Positions 50,819 through 60,004 of a stretch of DNA of 64,000 bases are shown one piece after another. The translations under genes and the position numbers were made by a program. The first letter of the stretch is position 1. Each line of letters opens with the position of its first letter. The stretch is from the NCBI GenBank assembly GCA_017629145.1, contig JAGBXR010000036.1:1-64000 (forward strand), in the 5' to 3' direction. The notes under the pieces were generated by a model. That model saw only the letters and a list, made by a program, of their open reading frames with translations, ran no database searches and was not told the origin of the DNA. This DNA comes from Alistipes sp. (lineage in GTDB: Bacteria > Bacteroidota > Bacteroidia > Bacteroidales > Rikenellaceae).

Positions 50819-50918
50819 TCAACATTTTTTGTTTTGATAAAGGAGCGAAGTGAAAACTTTGCTCCTTTTTCGTTAATATTTTTCTTAACAAATAAATTTT
50901 GACGATAGAAGTGTCCTA

Positions 50919-51650
50919 TTAGAATTTTCTCCTATTCCAATAAAAAAGACGCGAGGTGTAATAATTGGTAGATTTATGCCTACCATAATCTGCTACTTGT
51001 TGTACTTTATGAAGGTGTGCGGTTTTGATTGCTTCATTGTTCCCATTTTCAACACTACATTGTAGAATTCTCATAATCTCCCATTTGTCTGTATATGATG
51101 CAGGGACGGCATTTTCCATAACATTTTTCACATATAATGCTACAGATTCTGGATATACGACTTGGCAATTAAAAGGGATATTATTTATACTCTTAAGCCG
51201 ACATGGACCATAGAAAACAATAACTGAAAATATGGGAATATTTTGCAATTGTGCTGAAGTATTTCGCAGAGCGACTATGTGTCCTTCATTTTGTTTTATA
51301 GGGTTATAAAACTTATATCGTTCTTGTCCGTATGCCAAAATTTGAGTCCACTTTGTGGCATTTGCATTACCAAATATCCAGCCACTATAGTCTTTTACTT
51401 CAAAGACAAAGATGCCAACATTTGTGGGAACAACCAGGTCTATTTGCGTATGTCCGTGTTCATTGGGAATATATAGGTCGTGAAAGATTGTAGTTGCTGG
51501 TATTCCAGCCTTTACAAGACGGTATATCAAATCTCGTTCTGACCATTCTCCGCGAGTGAGAGAGGTAATGCTACTTATAATCTTTCGTTTTTTGTATGCT
51601 TGGTAAATGCGAAAAATTATGTATGCAATAATAAAAACTAATATGATCAT
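50919..51650 (-). CDS. NERD-domain protein (nuclease-related, membrane-anchored)
   Basis: 243 aa. An N-terminal transmembrane helix (about 2-16) is followed by a NERD domain with the restriction-endonuclease-like pattern GHTQIDLVVPTNVGIFVFEVKDYSG: D71, E84 and K86 fit D...ExK. Role unknown; NERD proteins occur with plasmids and defence genes. Markedly A/T-rich relative to its surroundings, supporting recent transfer. It lies convergent to higBA without a strong terminator between them. Confidence 0.8.
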   Translation of the reverse strand: MIILVFIIAYIIFRIYQAYKKRKIISSITSLTRGEWSERDLIYRLVKAGIPATTIFHDLYIPNEHGHTQIDLVVPTNVGIFVFEVKDYSGWIFGNANATKWTQILAYGQERYKFYNPIKQNEGHIVALRNTSAQLQNIPIFSVIVFYGPCRLKSINNIPFNCQVVYPESVALYVKNVMENAVPASYTDKWEIMRILQCSVENGNNEAIKTAHLHKVQQVADYGRHKSTNYYTSRLFYWNRRKF

Positions 51651-51787
51651 ACGGATGCTTTAAATTGTGTATTTATATCCTTAGAACTTTACAACCACAA
51701 CAAAGTTAATACAATATCTATCATGTTGCAAATGTATATGCGGAATGCATTGATTGTAAGTAATTCCTTTGGGGATACACTAAGTTG

Positions 51788-51941
51788 GGACTCGAACTGC
51801 GTTCAGCAGAGCGAGAGCAGAGTGTTAATAGTATGTGTTCACCGAAGGTGAGCAAGTGGAACACTTGCCACAAGTCCCCCTTTGACAAAGGGGGATTTAG
51901 AGGGAATGTAAATATGAGAGGAGTTGCGAAGCTCTGCTTTC
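51788..51941. repeat. Multi-hairpin repeat, copy B (3' end altered)
   Basis: Same order of hairpins as copy A, closely matching up to GCGAAGCTCTGCTTTC, where it stops before the CGCGAGCCCC end. It is followed after 16 bp by copy C. Confidence 0.75.
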
Positions 51942-51957
51942 AGGTATGTACAGCGAG

Positions 51958-52129
51958 GGACTCGAACTGCGTTCAGCAGAGCGAGAGTAGACCATTGATA
52001 GAATATACTCGCCGTAATGGAGCAAGTGGAACACTTGCCACAAGTCCCCCTTTGTCAAAGGGGGATTTAGAGGGAATGTAAATATGAGAGGAGTTGCGAA
52101 GCTTTGCTTCGCGAGCCCCTTTATACGCA
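51958..52129. repeat. Multi-hairpin repeat, copy C
   Basis: Complete, with the CGCGAGCCCCTTTATACGCA end. The second hairpin region is changed (ATACTCGCCGTAATGGAGCAAGTG). Copies B and C share the ccccctttg(a/t)caaaggggg stem. Confidence 0.75.
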
Positions 52130-52137
52130 CAACACAT

Positions 52138-52254
52138 AGGGACTCGAACGGCGGGAGCCGTAGAGCCGATACCTCAAAAAATAAGCGCAGGGCATAAGCC
52201 CGAGCAATAAATCACTATCATATCGGCTCAACCCCCGCCAAAGTTCGAGTCCCT
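52138..52254 (+). ncRNA. Long hairpin element, candidate structured RNA
   Basis: Arms 52138-52171 and 52221-52254 pair in three blocks: AGGGACTCGAAC/GTTCGAGTCCCT, GGCGGG/CCCGCC and GAGCCGATA/TATCGGCTC. The loop contains GGGC-ATAA-GCCC. A plus-strand terminator follows at 52268-52300. The outer arm repeats the GGACTCGAAC start of copies A-C. No promoter is obvious, so the RNA call is tentative. Confidence 0.4.
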
Positions 52255-52267
52255 TTGTGTGGTTTTT

Positions 52268-52300
52268 AAGACGAATAGCCATAGGCTACGTCTTTTTTTT
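52268..52300 (+). terminator. Rho-independent terminator after the long hairpin
   Basis: AAGACG/CGTCTT and AGCC/GGCT with small interior gaps, followed by eight T. It has no coding gene directly upstream, only the hairpin element. Confidence 0.65.
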
Positions 52301-52341
52301 GTGCTTATGTGAGCTTGCTCAAACATATACGCACAAAAAAA

Positions 52342-52364
52342 GACGGGCAACAAAGTTGCTCGTC
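52342..52364 (-). terminator. Rho-independent terminator of tRNA-Leu
   Basis: GACGAGCAAC and GTTGCCCGTC (one mismatch) around TTT, followed by TTTTTTT on the minus strand, 12 nt past the tRNA. Confidence 0.85.
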
Positions 52365-52375
52365 TGAAAAACCTG

Positions 52376-52457
52376 TGCGGATAAAGGGACTCGAACCCCC
52401 ACGCCTCTCGGCATCAGATCCTAAGTCTGACGTGGCTACCAATTACACCATATCCGC
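52376..52457 (-). tRNA. tRNA-Leu (anticodon UAG)
   Basis: 82 nt, class II with a long variable arm (TGCCGAGAGGCGT). Acceptor GCGGATA pairs with TATCCGC and the discriminator is A. The anticodon loop CTTAGGA gives UAG. The T arm contains GGTTCGAGTCCC. CCA is not encoded. A -7-type element lies upstream at 52522-52515. Confidence 0.95.
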
Positions 52458-52514
52458 AGGATCCATAACACTCGGAAACCACCGAGGTGCTCGACTTTTT
52501 ATCATCAAGCGGTG

Positions 52515-52522
52515 CAAAGGTA
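52515..52522 (-). promoter_or_regulatory. Likely -7 element for tRNA-Leu
   Basis: TACCTTTG on the minus strand, 57 nt upstream of the tRNA 5' end. A TTG is present 23 nt further up, slightly too far. Confidence 0.45.
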
Positions 52523-52657
52523 TAAAACTTTTGCAATATATGAAACAACTATTGCATTTTTTTATCCTTTTTTTTGCAGCACGCCACAGGCGCAGAGCTC
52601 TACTCCGCACCACGTGTCGTGTCGTGTATCGCGCCAAACACGCTGTCTGACACCTCG

Positions 52658-55600
52658 TTATACCGATTCGGCTGTCGTCTGCTGGCTCAATCGCTGGTAG
52701 TTTTTCGCGCCATCGCTATTGCCACCATCTGCTGCGCTCTTGTACCTCTTCAGCGCCTCGCTAATGTCCATCTCCACACCTTCGCCCTTCTCGTAGCACT
52801 CGCCGAGCAGGTTTTGTGCCTTTGTGCTGCCTCGGTCGGCTGCTTCGTGCAATAGCTTAAGCGCCTCGGTAATGTTCTTCTCTATGCCGTCACCCTTCAG
52901 TAGGCATCGTCCCAGCGCACTCGTCGCAGCGATGTTGCCCTGCTTTGAAGCCTTGGTGTACCACTTCACAGCCTCTGTCGCGTTCTTCTCTACGCCCAGA
53001 CCCTTCTCGTAGCACCAGCCGAGGTCGTACTGTGCATATGAATACTCCTTATCCGCCGCCTTGCGATAGAGGCGCACAGCCTCGTTGTAGTCCTTCTCGA
53101 CACCTTGGCCATAGTAGTATAGGTCGCCGAGGATGCTCGTAGCACGTGTGTGGTCCTGATCTGCTGCGCGTTTCAGCCAGTAGTGTGCCTTGGTGTAGTC
53201 TTGTGTGCAGCCCTTGCCCACCTTGTAGCAGTATCCGAGGTTGCACTGTCCGCGTGCCGAGCCTCGCTCCGCAGCCTTGGTGTACCAGCGTACGGCCTCT
53301 GCGCAGTCTGCCTCGATGCCTCGTCCATACTCGAAGCATAAGCCGAGCTGTATCTGTGCGGCTGTATATTGCTGCTCGGCCGCTGCGCGATACCACTTCA
53401 CAGCCTCGCTCGGCAGCTTGGGTATGCCCTGGCCCTTCTCGTAGCAGTAGCCCAGCGAGTATTGTGCATAGGCATCGCCGCTGTTTGCCGCCATACGATA
53501 CCACTTTGCAGCCTTCACATAATCCTTCGTCTTGCCATTCTGACCATAGTAGTAGTCGTCGCCGAGGCTCGTCTGCGACGCCACGTCTGTTGCTATATCG
53601 TCGCTGATACGTTCGCCCGACATATCGACATTCTCGTATTTGCTGCCCTCGGGGAGGTTGTCAGGGGTGTAGTGTGGCAGGTCGTGTGGTATGCCGTGCG
53701 CCTCAAGACGCGCAACATAGGCGTTGAGCTCGTCGGCAAGTGCCGCGTTGTTGCCGTCGAGGTGTGCGTTCTGCAATGACGACACGTAGCTGAACAGCGT
53801 GTCGAAATGCGTCTGTATGTCGACGTAGCTTATTATGAGCGTCTGCAACTCGGCCTCGCCCTCCATAGCCTCGGCGATGTCGAGCAGACGGTCGTTGTTG
53901 TCGCTGTTAGCAAGTATATCGTTCCACCTCTCGCCGAAGAGCTTGCCGAGCGATATCAGCGCACGCAGTGCCTCGATGCCACGTGCGTGGAGCTGCTCGA
54001 CAGAGGCTACTGGCACCAATGCTCCGAACTGTAGGCGTGGCAGCTTAACACGCTGAATATCTGCGTGCTTGTTGCACAGCGTGTCGTACGTTGTGAGGAA
54101 CGTAGCCCACACATTGTGCAGCTCGCCCGAGCATACCACCTCGCCGCACTCCGAGCTCACTATGGCGCTGCGCAGAGGCTCGCAAATCATAGGTGCGAAG
54201 AGCTCCTCGAGCAACATATCCGATGCTACGCTGTCGTTCTTGAAGTTGGTGTGTGCGACGTAGAAGAGCTTGAAGTGTCGCTCGTCGTAGATGTCGCCAC
54301 GCGCTATGCGCTCGGGGTCGTAGCCCGGGAAGAGCAGGTCAAAATGCTCCTTGCGACGGCGCAGATATCCTGGTGCGAAGATGTCGTCGATGAGCTTGTT
54401 GGCATCGTCGCGCAAAAACTCCAAGTTGGCCTCGCTGAGGTTCATATTTCCGCGCTTCACCTCGCGACATACGGCGTTGTATATCGTGTAGCTGTTGTTG
54501 AGGCAGCCACTCTCGCGTGCGAAGTCGAGGAGCGCCGACAGGTAGTCGACAAACGTCTGGTGCTTCTCGACCTTTGCGCATCGGAAGATCTCTTCGACGT
54601 GGTCGAAGCCGGTGACATAATCGCGCTTGAGTGGGAATATCTTATGCTCGACAGCATATGTCGCTATGCGCTCAAGCTGCGCGCGGTTGTTCTGGTATAT
54701 GGTTATGAGCTTGTCGAGTGCTGCGCTGTCGCCCTCGGATAGAGCCTCCTCGAGCTGCTCGATGCTGTCGGTGTGTGTCTCCTGCGCTGCGGCGAGCTCG
54801 GGGTTGAGCTTTGTGGCTATAGCCCGATAGTCGCGCGAACGTGTCAAGTCGTGCTCCACGCTGCTGCTTGTGCTGTATATCTCTGCGAGGTTGTAGAATA
54901 CGAGCGCAAAAAGCTGCTTGTATTCCGAGAGTGAGCAGTAGGTGAGACCTCCCGATCCGGGATGCGAGGTGAAGACCTCGGTCTCGCGGCTGAGCATATC
55001 CTCGTATACGGCGACAATTTTCAGATACCAACGCTCCGCTTCGACATCGTTCTCGGGTGTGCCTATGCCCAACTTGTAGCAGTTGCCCACGTAGTAGTAG
55101 GCCAGCACGTTGCCATTCATCGCCGCCTGCTTGTAGAGGTTGAATGCCTTCTCCTTGCAGTTGTCGCACTCGATAGCTCCGCTCTCGAAGATTTGTGCCA
55201 GCGAGTTCATTGCGTCGAGCGATCCCGCCTTTATGGCCTTCTCGAGCCACATCTGCGCCTTGCGCAGGTCTACCTCACTATGCTCTCCCGAGTAGTAGTC
55301 GTAGCCTATCGAGTTCATCGCACGTTCGCAGCCGCACTCTGCCGAGCGGCGTCGCCACTCCTTGAACTCCTCGATGTTCTGCTCCACGCCGTGGCCCATA
55401 AGGAAGTTATTCGACACGTTGTTCATCGCTACAGGAAGACCCAGGTTGGCGGCTATCATCTGCATCTCGTGCGATTTTGCGAGGTCGCGTTTCAGACCCA
55501 TCGCCGAGTCGTAGCATATGCCGAGGTTGTTGTATGCCGCAGGGTAGGCATAGGGCAGTGCTCGCTGGTTGAGTCTCACGGCGTAGTCGTAGTTACGCTC

Positions 55601-56575
55601 GCGGTACTCGCCATCGAAGAAGAAGTAGCTTAAGTCGACCATCGCCTCGGGGTCGTTCTCGCCGAAGGCCTTGTCGTAGATGGTGTCGAGTGCCTGGGCG
55701 TAGTACTCCTGTGCTCGCTCGCTATCCTGAACGCCAAGCTCGCCAGTTTTGAATATGCGTCCCAAATCCTTCATCGCCTTGCCATTGCCCAGCTCTGCCG
55801 ACTTGGTGTAGAGTTCCAGCGCGCGCATAGGGTTGCGCTCCACGCCTATGCCGTAGCGGTAGATGCGTCCGAGCCAGTAGAGTGCTCGGCTCTCGCCGTG
55901 CTCGGCGGCTCTGTGCAGCCAGTGGAGTGCATCGTCGAGGCTGTGGGGTATGCCGTTTCCGGTGTAGTAGGCCATAGCTATGAGGTACTCGCCCTCGGGA
56001 TAGCCTGCTTTGGCTGCCTTGCGGAAGTAGTATGCCGCGAGGTCTCTGTCGCCATCGAGTTTCGCCATCTCGTCGAGACCCTTCCTCACGAGTGCCGCCT
56101 CGGGGGTGAATGCTGCAACGGGTGTTGCAGGCTCCAGCGGTATGGTTGGGCCATCGCCCTTGATGCCGAGCAGCAGGCATATGTTCTTATACAGCTCGCC
56201 GAAATACTTGTCGGGCTCGGGGAATGCCTCTATCCAGTTGGACTTTGTCAGGTAGTACTCCTTCGTGCCGTCGAAGTCGTCATCCGTGATGCGGAAGACG
56301 AGAATCGGGATATTACGGTTCGAGGCTATCGATATCTCGTTGTCGGTATGCTCCGATATGTTGAAGTTGTGCGAGAATATGGCGAGCATCAGTCGGCTGT
56401 TGCGTATGGCCGATGGTAGCAGTCGTGACCAGTTTTTGCCCTTTTGCAAGTCGCGCGAGTCGATGAAGCAGCGTATCTTCTTGTCGGTGAGGAACGCAAA
56501 GATAGCCTCGGCGATAGATTTGTCGGCGTGCGAGTAACTAATGAAAACGTCGTATTTCTTCTGTTCGGCACTCAT
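52658..56575 (-). CDS. TIR-domain protein with two blocks of Sel1 repeats
   Basis: 1305 aa. The N-terminal TIR domain (1-~140) starts KYDVFISYSHADKSIAEAIF and has FIDSRDLQKGKNW. E80 in TDNEISIA is the candidate NADase glutamate. About nine Sel1-like repeats follow (~160-560), then a ~450-residue region with no recognised domain. A second block of about eight to nine well-conserved Sel1 repeats (YDLGWCYEKGLGVEKN type) runs from ~1010 to 1290. No signal peptide. Bacterial TIR proteins commonly consume NAD+ in immunity or virulence; here that is inference. Monocistronic. The repeats make length variation likely. Confidence 0.88.
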   Translation of the reverse strand: MSAEQKKYDVFISYSHADKSIAEAIFAFLTDKKIRCFIDSRDLQKGKNWSRLLPSAIRNSRLMLAIFSHNFNISEHTDNEISIASNRNIPILVFRITDDDFDGTKEYYLTKSNWIEAFPEPDKYFGELYKNICLLLGIKGDGPTIPLEPATPVAAFTPEAALVRKGLDEMAKLDGDRDLAAYYFRKAAKAGYPEGEYLIAMAYYTGNGIPHSLDDALHWLHRAAEHGESRALYWLGRIYRYGIGVERNPMRALELYTKSAELGNGKAMKDLGRIFKTGELGVQDSERAQEYYAQALDTIYDKAFGENDPEAMVDLSYFFFDGEYRERNYDYAVRLNQRALPYAYPAAYNNLGICYDSAMGLKRDLAKSHEMQMIAANLGLPVAMNNVSNNFLMGHGVEQNIEEFKEWRRRSAECGCERAMNSIGYDYYSGEHSEVDLRKAQMWLEKAIKAGSLDAMNSLAQIFESGAIECDNCKEKAFNLYKQAAMNGNVLAYYYVGNCYKLGIGTPENDVEAERWYLKIVAVYEDMLSRETEVFTSHPGSGGLTYCSLSEYKQLFALVFYNLAEIYSTSSSVEHDLTRSRDYRAIATKLNPELAAAQETHTDSIEQLEEALSEGDSAALDKLITIYQNNRAQLERIATYAVEHKIFPLKRDYVTGFDHVEEIFRCAKVEKHQTFVDYLSALLDFARESGCLNNSYTIYNAVCREVKRGNMNLSEANLEFLRDDANKLIDDIFAPGYLRRRKEHFDLLFPGYDPERIARGDIYDERHFKLFYVAHTNFKNDSVASDMLLEELFAPMICEPLRSAIVSSECGEVVCSGELHNVWATFLTTYDTLCNKHADIQRVKLPRLQFGALVPVASVEQLHARGIEALRALISLGKLFGERWNDILANSDNNDRLLDIAEAMEGEAELQTLIISYVDIQTHFDTLFSYVSSLQNAHLDGNNAALADELNAYVARLEAHGIPHDLPHYTPDNLPEGSKYENVDMSGERISDDIATDVASQTSLGDDYYYGQNGKTKDYVKAAKWYRMAANSGDAYAQYSLGYCYEKGQGIPKLPSEAVKWYRAAAEQQYTAAQIQLGLCFEYGRGIEADCAEAVRWYTKAAERGSARGQCNLGYCYKVGKGCTQDYTKAHYWLKRAADQDHTRATSILGDLYYYGQGVEKDYNEAVRLYRKAADKEYSYAQYDLGWCYEKGLGVEKNATEAVKWYTKASKQGNIAATSALGRCLLKGDGIEKNITEALKLLHEAADRGSTKAQNLLGECYEKGEGVEMDISEALKRYKSAADGGNSDGAKNYQRLSQQTTAESV

Positions 56576-56701
56576 ATGCTCTGTAGTGTTTGGTCTATGG
56601 AACGGGGCTTCAGCGCCCCATAAATGCTGCCTCGATACGCAGAACGAGGCTATATGTTGTGTAAAGGTAGTGAAATTTTAGGTATTATCGCGAAAAATTC
56701 A

Positions 56702-56709
56702 TACTTTTG
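56702..56709 (+). promoter_or_regulatory. Likely -7 element for the FAD-dehydrogenase gene
   Basis: TACTTTTG, 21 nt before the ATG. No good -33 TTG is visible. Confidence 0.45.
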
Positions 56710-56730
56710 TGCAATATTTAACCTTTTGTT

Positions 56731-58296
56731 ATGCCAAAGACCGTAACCTTGCAGCTGTCGCCCAAGCAGGCAGCCGACGAAAAATACTACCTCGCACGTG
56801 CCGCCGAGCGCCTCGGCATCAAGCAGAGCGACATAGCCCTTGCGCGTGTCGTTAAGCGCTCTATCGATGCGCGTCAGCGTATGGCCAAGGTGAATCTCTC
56901 GGTCGAGATCTACATCGACACGGAGCCACAGCCAGCACCTCTGCACTTCGACTATCCCGTTGTCGAGCACGGCACCGAGGTTGTTGTCGTTGGCTCAGGC
57001 CCTGCGGGTCTTTTTGCCTCGTTGCGCCTCATCGAGTTGGGCTTCAAGCCTATACTCCTGGAGCGTGGTAAGTCGGTGCTGTCGCGTAAGCACGACATCG
57101 CGCAGATCAATCGCGGTGGTGAGATCAACCCCGACTCGAACTACGCCTTTGGCGAGGGTGGTGCAGGAACATTCTCGGATGGCAAACTATTCACACGCAG
57201 TAAGAAGCGCGGCGACTACAACAAGGCGTTGCAGACACTCGTATGGCACGGTGCCAACCCAGCGATTCTATACGAGGCACATCCCCATATCGGTACCGAC
57301 AAGCTTCCGCGCATCATCTCGAACATATGTCGTACGATCAACGAGCACGGTGGCCGTGTGCTCTTCGAGAGCAAGGTCTCGGGTTTTGTGCTCAAGGATG
57401 GCCGCATTACGGGTGTCAAGGTCGACGACAATATCATAGAGGGTGCTGCCGTAGTTCTGGCTACGGGACACTCCGCACGCGACATCTACGAGTTGTTGCA
57501 CACCTCGGGTATCAGAGTCGAGGCCAAGCCATTCGCTATGGGCGTGCGTATCGAGCACCCACAGCGCCTTATCGACAGCATCCAGTACCACCGCGACGAG
57601 CGTGGCGAGTGGCTGCCTGCGGCGAGCTATTCGCTTGTTAGTCAGGAGGCTGGTCGTGGCGTATACTCCTTCTGTATGTGTCCTGGTGGCTTCATCGTGC
57701 CAGCTATGACCAACGGTCAGCAACTCGTCGTCAACGGTATGTCGCCCAGCGGCCGCAACTCGGCATTCGCCAACTCGGGCCTCGTAACAGAGATACGCCT
57801 CGAGGATTTCGCCCATCTTCGCGAGGAGTGGGGCGAGCTTGCAGGCTTGCGCTACCAGCAGCTCTTCGAGGAGCTCGCACGCCAGAATAGTGGTGACAGA
57901 CAGGTAGCCCCTGCGCAGCGTGTCTCGGACTTCGTGGCCGGCAGAGAGTCGCGTTCGCTGCCTCGCACGTCGTATATTCCGGGTCTTACGGCTTCGCGTT
58001 TGGATAAGTGGATGCCCGAGGTTATCTCGGAGCGTCTGCGTAGCGGTATCGCAACATTTGGCCGCAAGATGAAGGGCTTCGTTACGGACGAGGCTGTGGT
58101 CGTAGGTGTCGAGTCGCGTACCTCAACACCTGTGCGCATACCTCGTGACAGCGAGACACTTATGCACGTCGAGGTCGATGGTCTCTTCCCAGCAGGTGAG
58201 GGCGCTGGCTATGCTGGTGGTATCATCTCTGCGGCGTTGGATGGCGAGCGTGTTGCCGATGCTGTGGCGCGCTACTGCAAGACTCACAACTTCTAA
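56731..58296 (+). CDS. FAD-dependent dehydrogenase (COG2509 type)
   Basis: 521 aa. An N-terminal ~80-residue beta domain is followed by the FAD-binding VVVVGSGPAGLFASLR (GSGPAG at 88-93), NYAFGEGGAGTFSDGKL, LATGHSARDIYELL, and a C-terminal GEGAGYAGGIISAALDG. This matches the uncharacterised NAD(P)/FAD-dependent oxidoreductases of COG2509; the substrate is unknown. It is followed 11 nt later by the symporter gene and is probably co-transcribed with it. Confidence 0.88.
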   Translation: MPKTVTLQLSPKQAADEKYYLARAAERLGIKQSDIALARVVKRSIDARQRMAKVNLSVEIYIDTEPQPAPLHFDYPVVEHGTEVVVVGSGPAGLFASLRLIELGFKPILLERGKSVLSRKHDIAQINRGGEINPDSNYAFGEGGAGTFSDGKLFTRSKKRGDYNKALQTLVWHGANPAILYEAHPHIGTDKLPRIISNICRTINEHGGRVLFESKVSGFVLKDGRITGVKVDDNIIEGAAVVLATGHSARDIYELLHTSGIRVEAKPFAMGVRIEHPQRLIDSIQYHRDERGEWLPAASYSLVSQEAGRGVYSFCMCPGGFIVPAMTNGQQLVVNGMSPSGRNSAFANSGLVTEIRLEDFAHLREEWGELAGLRYQQLFEELARQNSGDRQVAPAQRVSDFVAGRESRSLPRTSYIPGLTASRLDKWMPEVISERLRSGIATFGRKMKGFVTDEAVVVGVESRTSTPVRIPRDSETLMHVEVDGLFPAGEGAGYAGGIISAALDGERVADAVARYCKTHNF

Positions 58297-58307
58297 TCCT
58301 CTGCGCG

Positions 58308-59807
58308 ATGTCCGCAACGATTGTCGTCCTTACGCTTCTGGGCTATCTCGCGCTATTGTTCGGCGTGTCGCGCTATGCGGTGCGCAAAACCTCCGATATA
58401 GGCTTCTTCACGGGTGGCCGCTCGACACATCGTGTCGTAGCCTCCATAGCTATGGTTGGCGCGGCTATGTCGGGTGTGAGCTACATCTCGGTACCTGGCT
58501 CGGTGCTTGCCGACAGCTACTCCTATCTGCAGACTACGGCTGGCTTCTTCGTCGGCTATATGGTCATAGCCTTTCTCCTCGTACCGCTCTACTACCGCTA
58601 TGGTGTGGTGTCGTTGTACGAATATCTCGACCACCGCTTCGGCGTTGCGGCACACCGCACCGGAGCCTGGTTCTTCTTCCTCTCGAAAATCATATCGGCA
58701 TCGCTGCGCATCTACGTTGTGTGCGTGGTGTTGCAGACTCTGCTGTTCGATATGTTCGGCATACCTTTCTACGCCAATGCGCTTATTACCTGTGCTATAG
58801 TGTGGCTCTATACACGTCGCGGAGGTGTGCGCAGCGTGGTGTGGGTCGAGATGCTTAAGACCATCATTATGGTTAGCAGCATTGTTGCCTGCGTGGTCTT
58901 CATCATCGCCCATATGGGCCTCTCGCCGCGCGAAGCGTGGAGCGCAATCTCGGAGCACAGCACCTCGCGTATCCTCTTCCTCGACTCGGTGCTCGACCGA
59001 CGCTACTTCTGGAAGCAGTTCATCGCTGGTGCGTTCCTTGTTGTGGCAATGACGGGACTCGACCAGGATATGATGCAGACGGTGCTCTCGTGTCGCAATC
59101 GTCGCGATGCGCAGCGCAGCCTCGTAAGCTCTATCGTCGTGCAGGTTGTGGTCATCACACTCTTCCTGCTGCTCGGCTCGCTCTTCTACATCTATGCCGA
59201 GAGTATAGGCCTCAGGAGCAGCGAGGGGGCTATGCCTCTGCTCAACGATGCTGGCGAGGCGGTTGTTTCGCGCGGTGACGATATGTTCGGCTTTGTAGCC
59301 ACCTCGAGCGGTCTGCCTGTCGCTGTGGGCATCCTGTTTCTGCTCGGCCTTGCCGCCTCGACATACTCGGCTGCGGGCTCGGCACTTACGGCGCTGACCA
59401 CCTCCTTCACGCTCGATATTCTCGACGGCCGCCGCCGCCATTGCTCGTTGGATGCGTTGCGCCGCCGCGTGCATCTCGCTATTGCGCTTGTTATGTGGCT
59501 CTTGGTCGTAGGCTTTGGTGCGTGGAGCACGAAGGGTGTCATCGCCCTTGTCTTCACTATGGCGAGCTATACCTATGGCCCTCTGCTCGGTATGTTCCTC
59601 TTCGGACTCTTCACACGCCGCCGCACCGATTCGCGCTTTATTCCGCTGTGGGCTCTGCTCTCGCCTATGGTGAGCTACCTCGTTGCGACTAACTCGGAGC
59701 AGCTCTTCGGTGGCTATCAGTTCAGCTACGAGATAATCATCCTGAATGCCGCGATAATGATGTTCGGTATGTGGTTCCACTCGCGCAAACCGCACTCTTT
59801 GGCATAG
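58308..59807 (+). CDS. Sodium:solute symporter (SSS family)
   Basis: 499 aa inner-membrane protein with about 13 hydrophobic helices. GGRSTHRVVASIAMVGAAMSGVSYISVPG near residues 30-58 and FVGYMVIAFLLVPLYYRYGVVSLYEYLDHRFG are SSS signatures. Substrate unknown. It starts 11 nt after the FAD dehydrogenase gene. Confidence 0.9.
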   Translation: MSATIVVLTLLGYLALLFGVSRYAVRKTSDIGFFTGGRSTHRVVASIAMVGAAMSGVSYISVPGSVLADSYSYLQTTAGFFVGYMVIAFLLVPLYYRYGVVSLYEYLDHRFGVAAHRTGAWFFFLSKIISASLRIYVVCVVLQTLLFDMFGIPFYANALITCAIVWLYTRRGGVRSVVWVEMLKTIIMVSSIVACVVFIIAHMGLSPREAWSAISEHSTSRILFLDSVLDRRYFWKQFIAGAFLVVAMTGLDQDMMQTVLSCRNRRDAQRSLVSSIVVQVVVITLFLLLGSLFYIYAESIGLRSSEGAMPLLNDAGEAVVSRGDDMFGFVATSSGLPVAVGILFLLGLAASTYSAAGSALTALTTSFTLDILDGRRRHCSLDALRRRVHLAIALVMWLLVVGFGAWSTKGVIALVFTMASYTYGPLLGMFLFGLFTRRRTDSRFIPLWALLSPMVSYLVATNSEQLFGGYQFSYEIIILNAAIMMFGMWFHSRKPHSLA

Positions 59808-59946
59808 CGCAAGGCTGTCGCACAACCGCGTCACTACCTCTCGTTTATCCCTACGACCCATCTTTCGAACACGCTCTGTGTTCCGAAAAACATAGGTGCG
59901 TTTACAAAAAAATGGTCTAAAATATTTTTAGTTTGTAAATTTTTCA

Positions 59947-59954
59947 TACATTTG
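59947..59954 (+). promoter_or_regulatory. Likely -7 element for the 423-aa lipoprotein gene
   Basis: TACATTTG, 50 nt before the ATG, in a strongly A/T-rich gap. No well-spaced -33 TTG is seen. Confidence 0.45.
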
Positions 59955-60004
59955 TTGCTAATAATATTAAAAACCTATAGAAACCTTAAATTTTTAAACT
60001 AACT

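Noticed and set aside
51785..52081. 98-residue plus-strand ORF across repeat copies B and C
   Set aside because: The product is an internal duplication that simply mirrors the DNA repeat; no start signal and not conserved in copy A.
52138..52254. Second tRNA gene suggested by GTTCGAGTCCC
   Set aside because: The T-stem cannot pair properly and there is no anticodon or acceptor arm; the motif belongs to a long inverted repeat.
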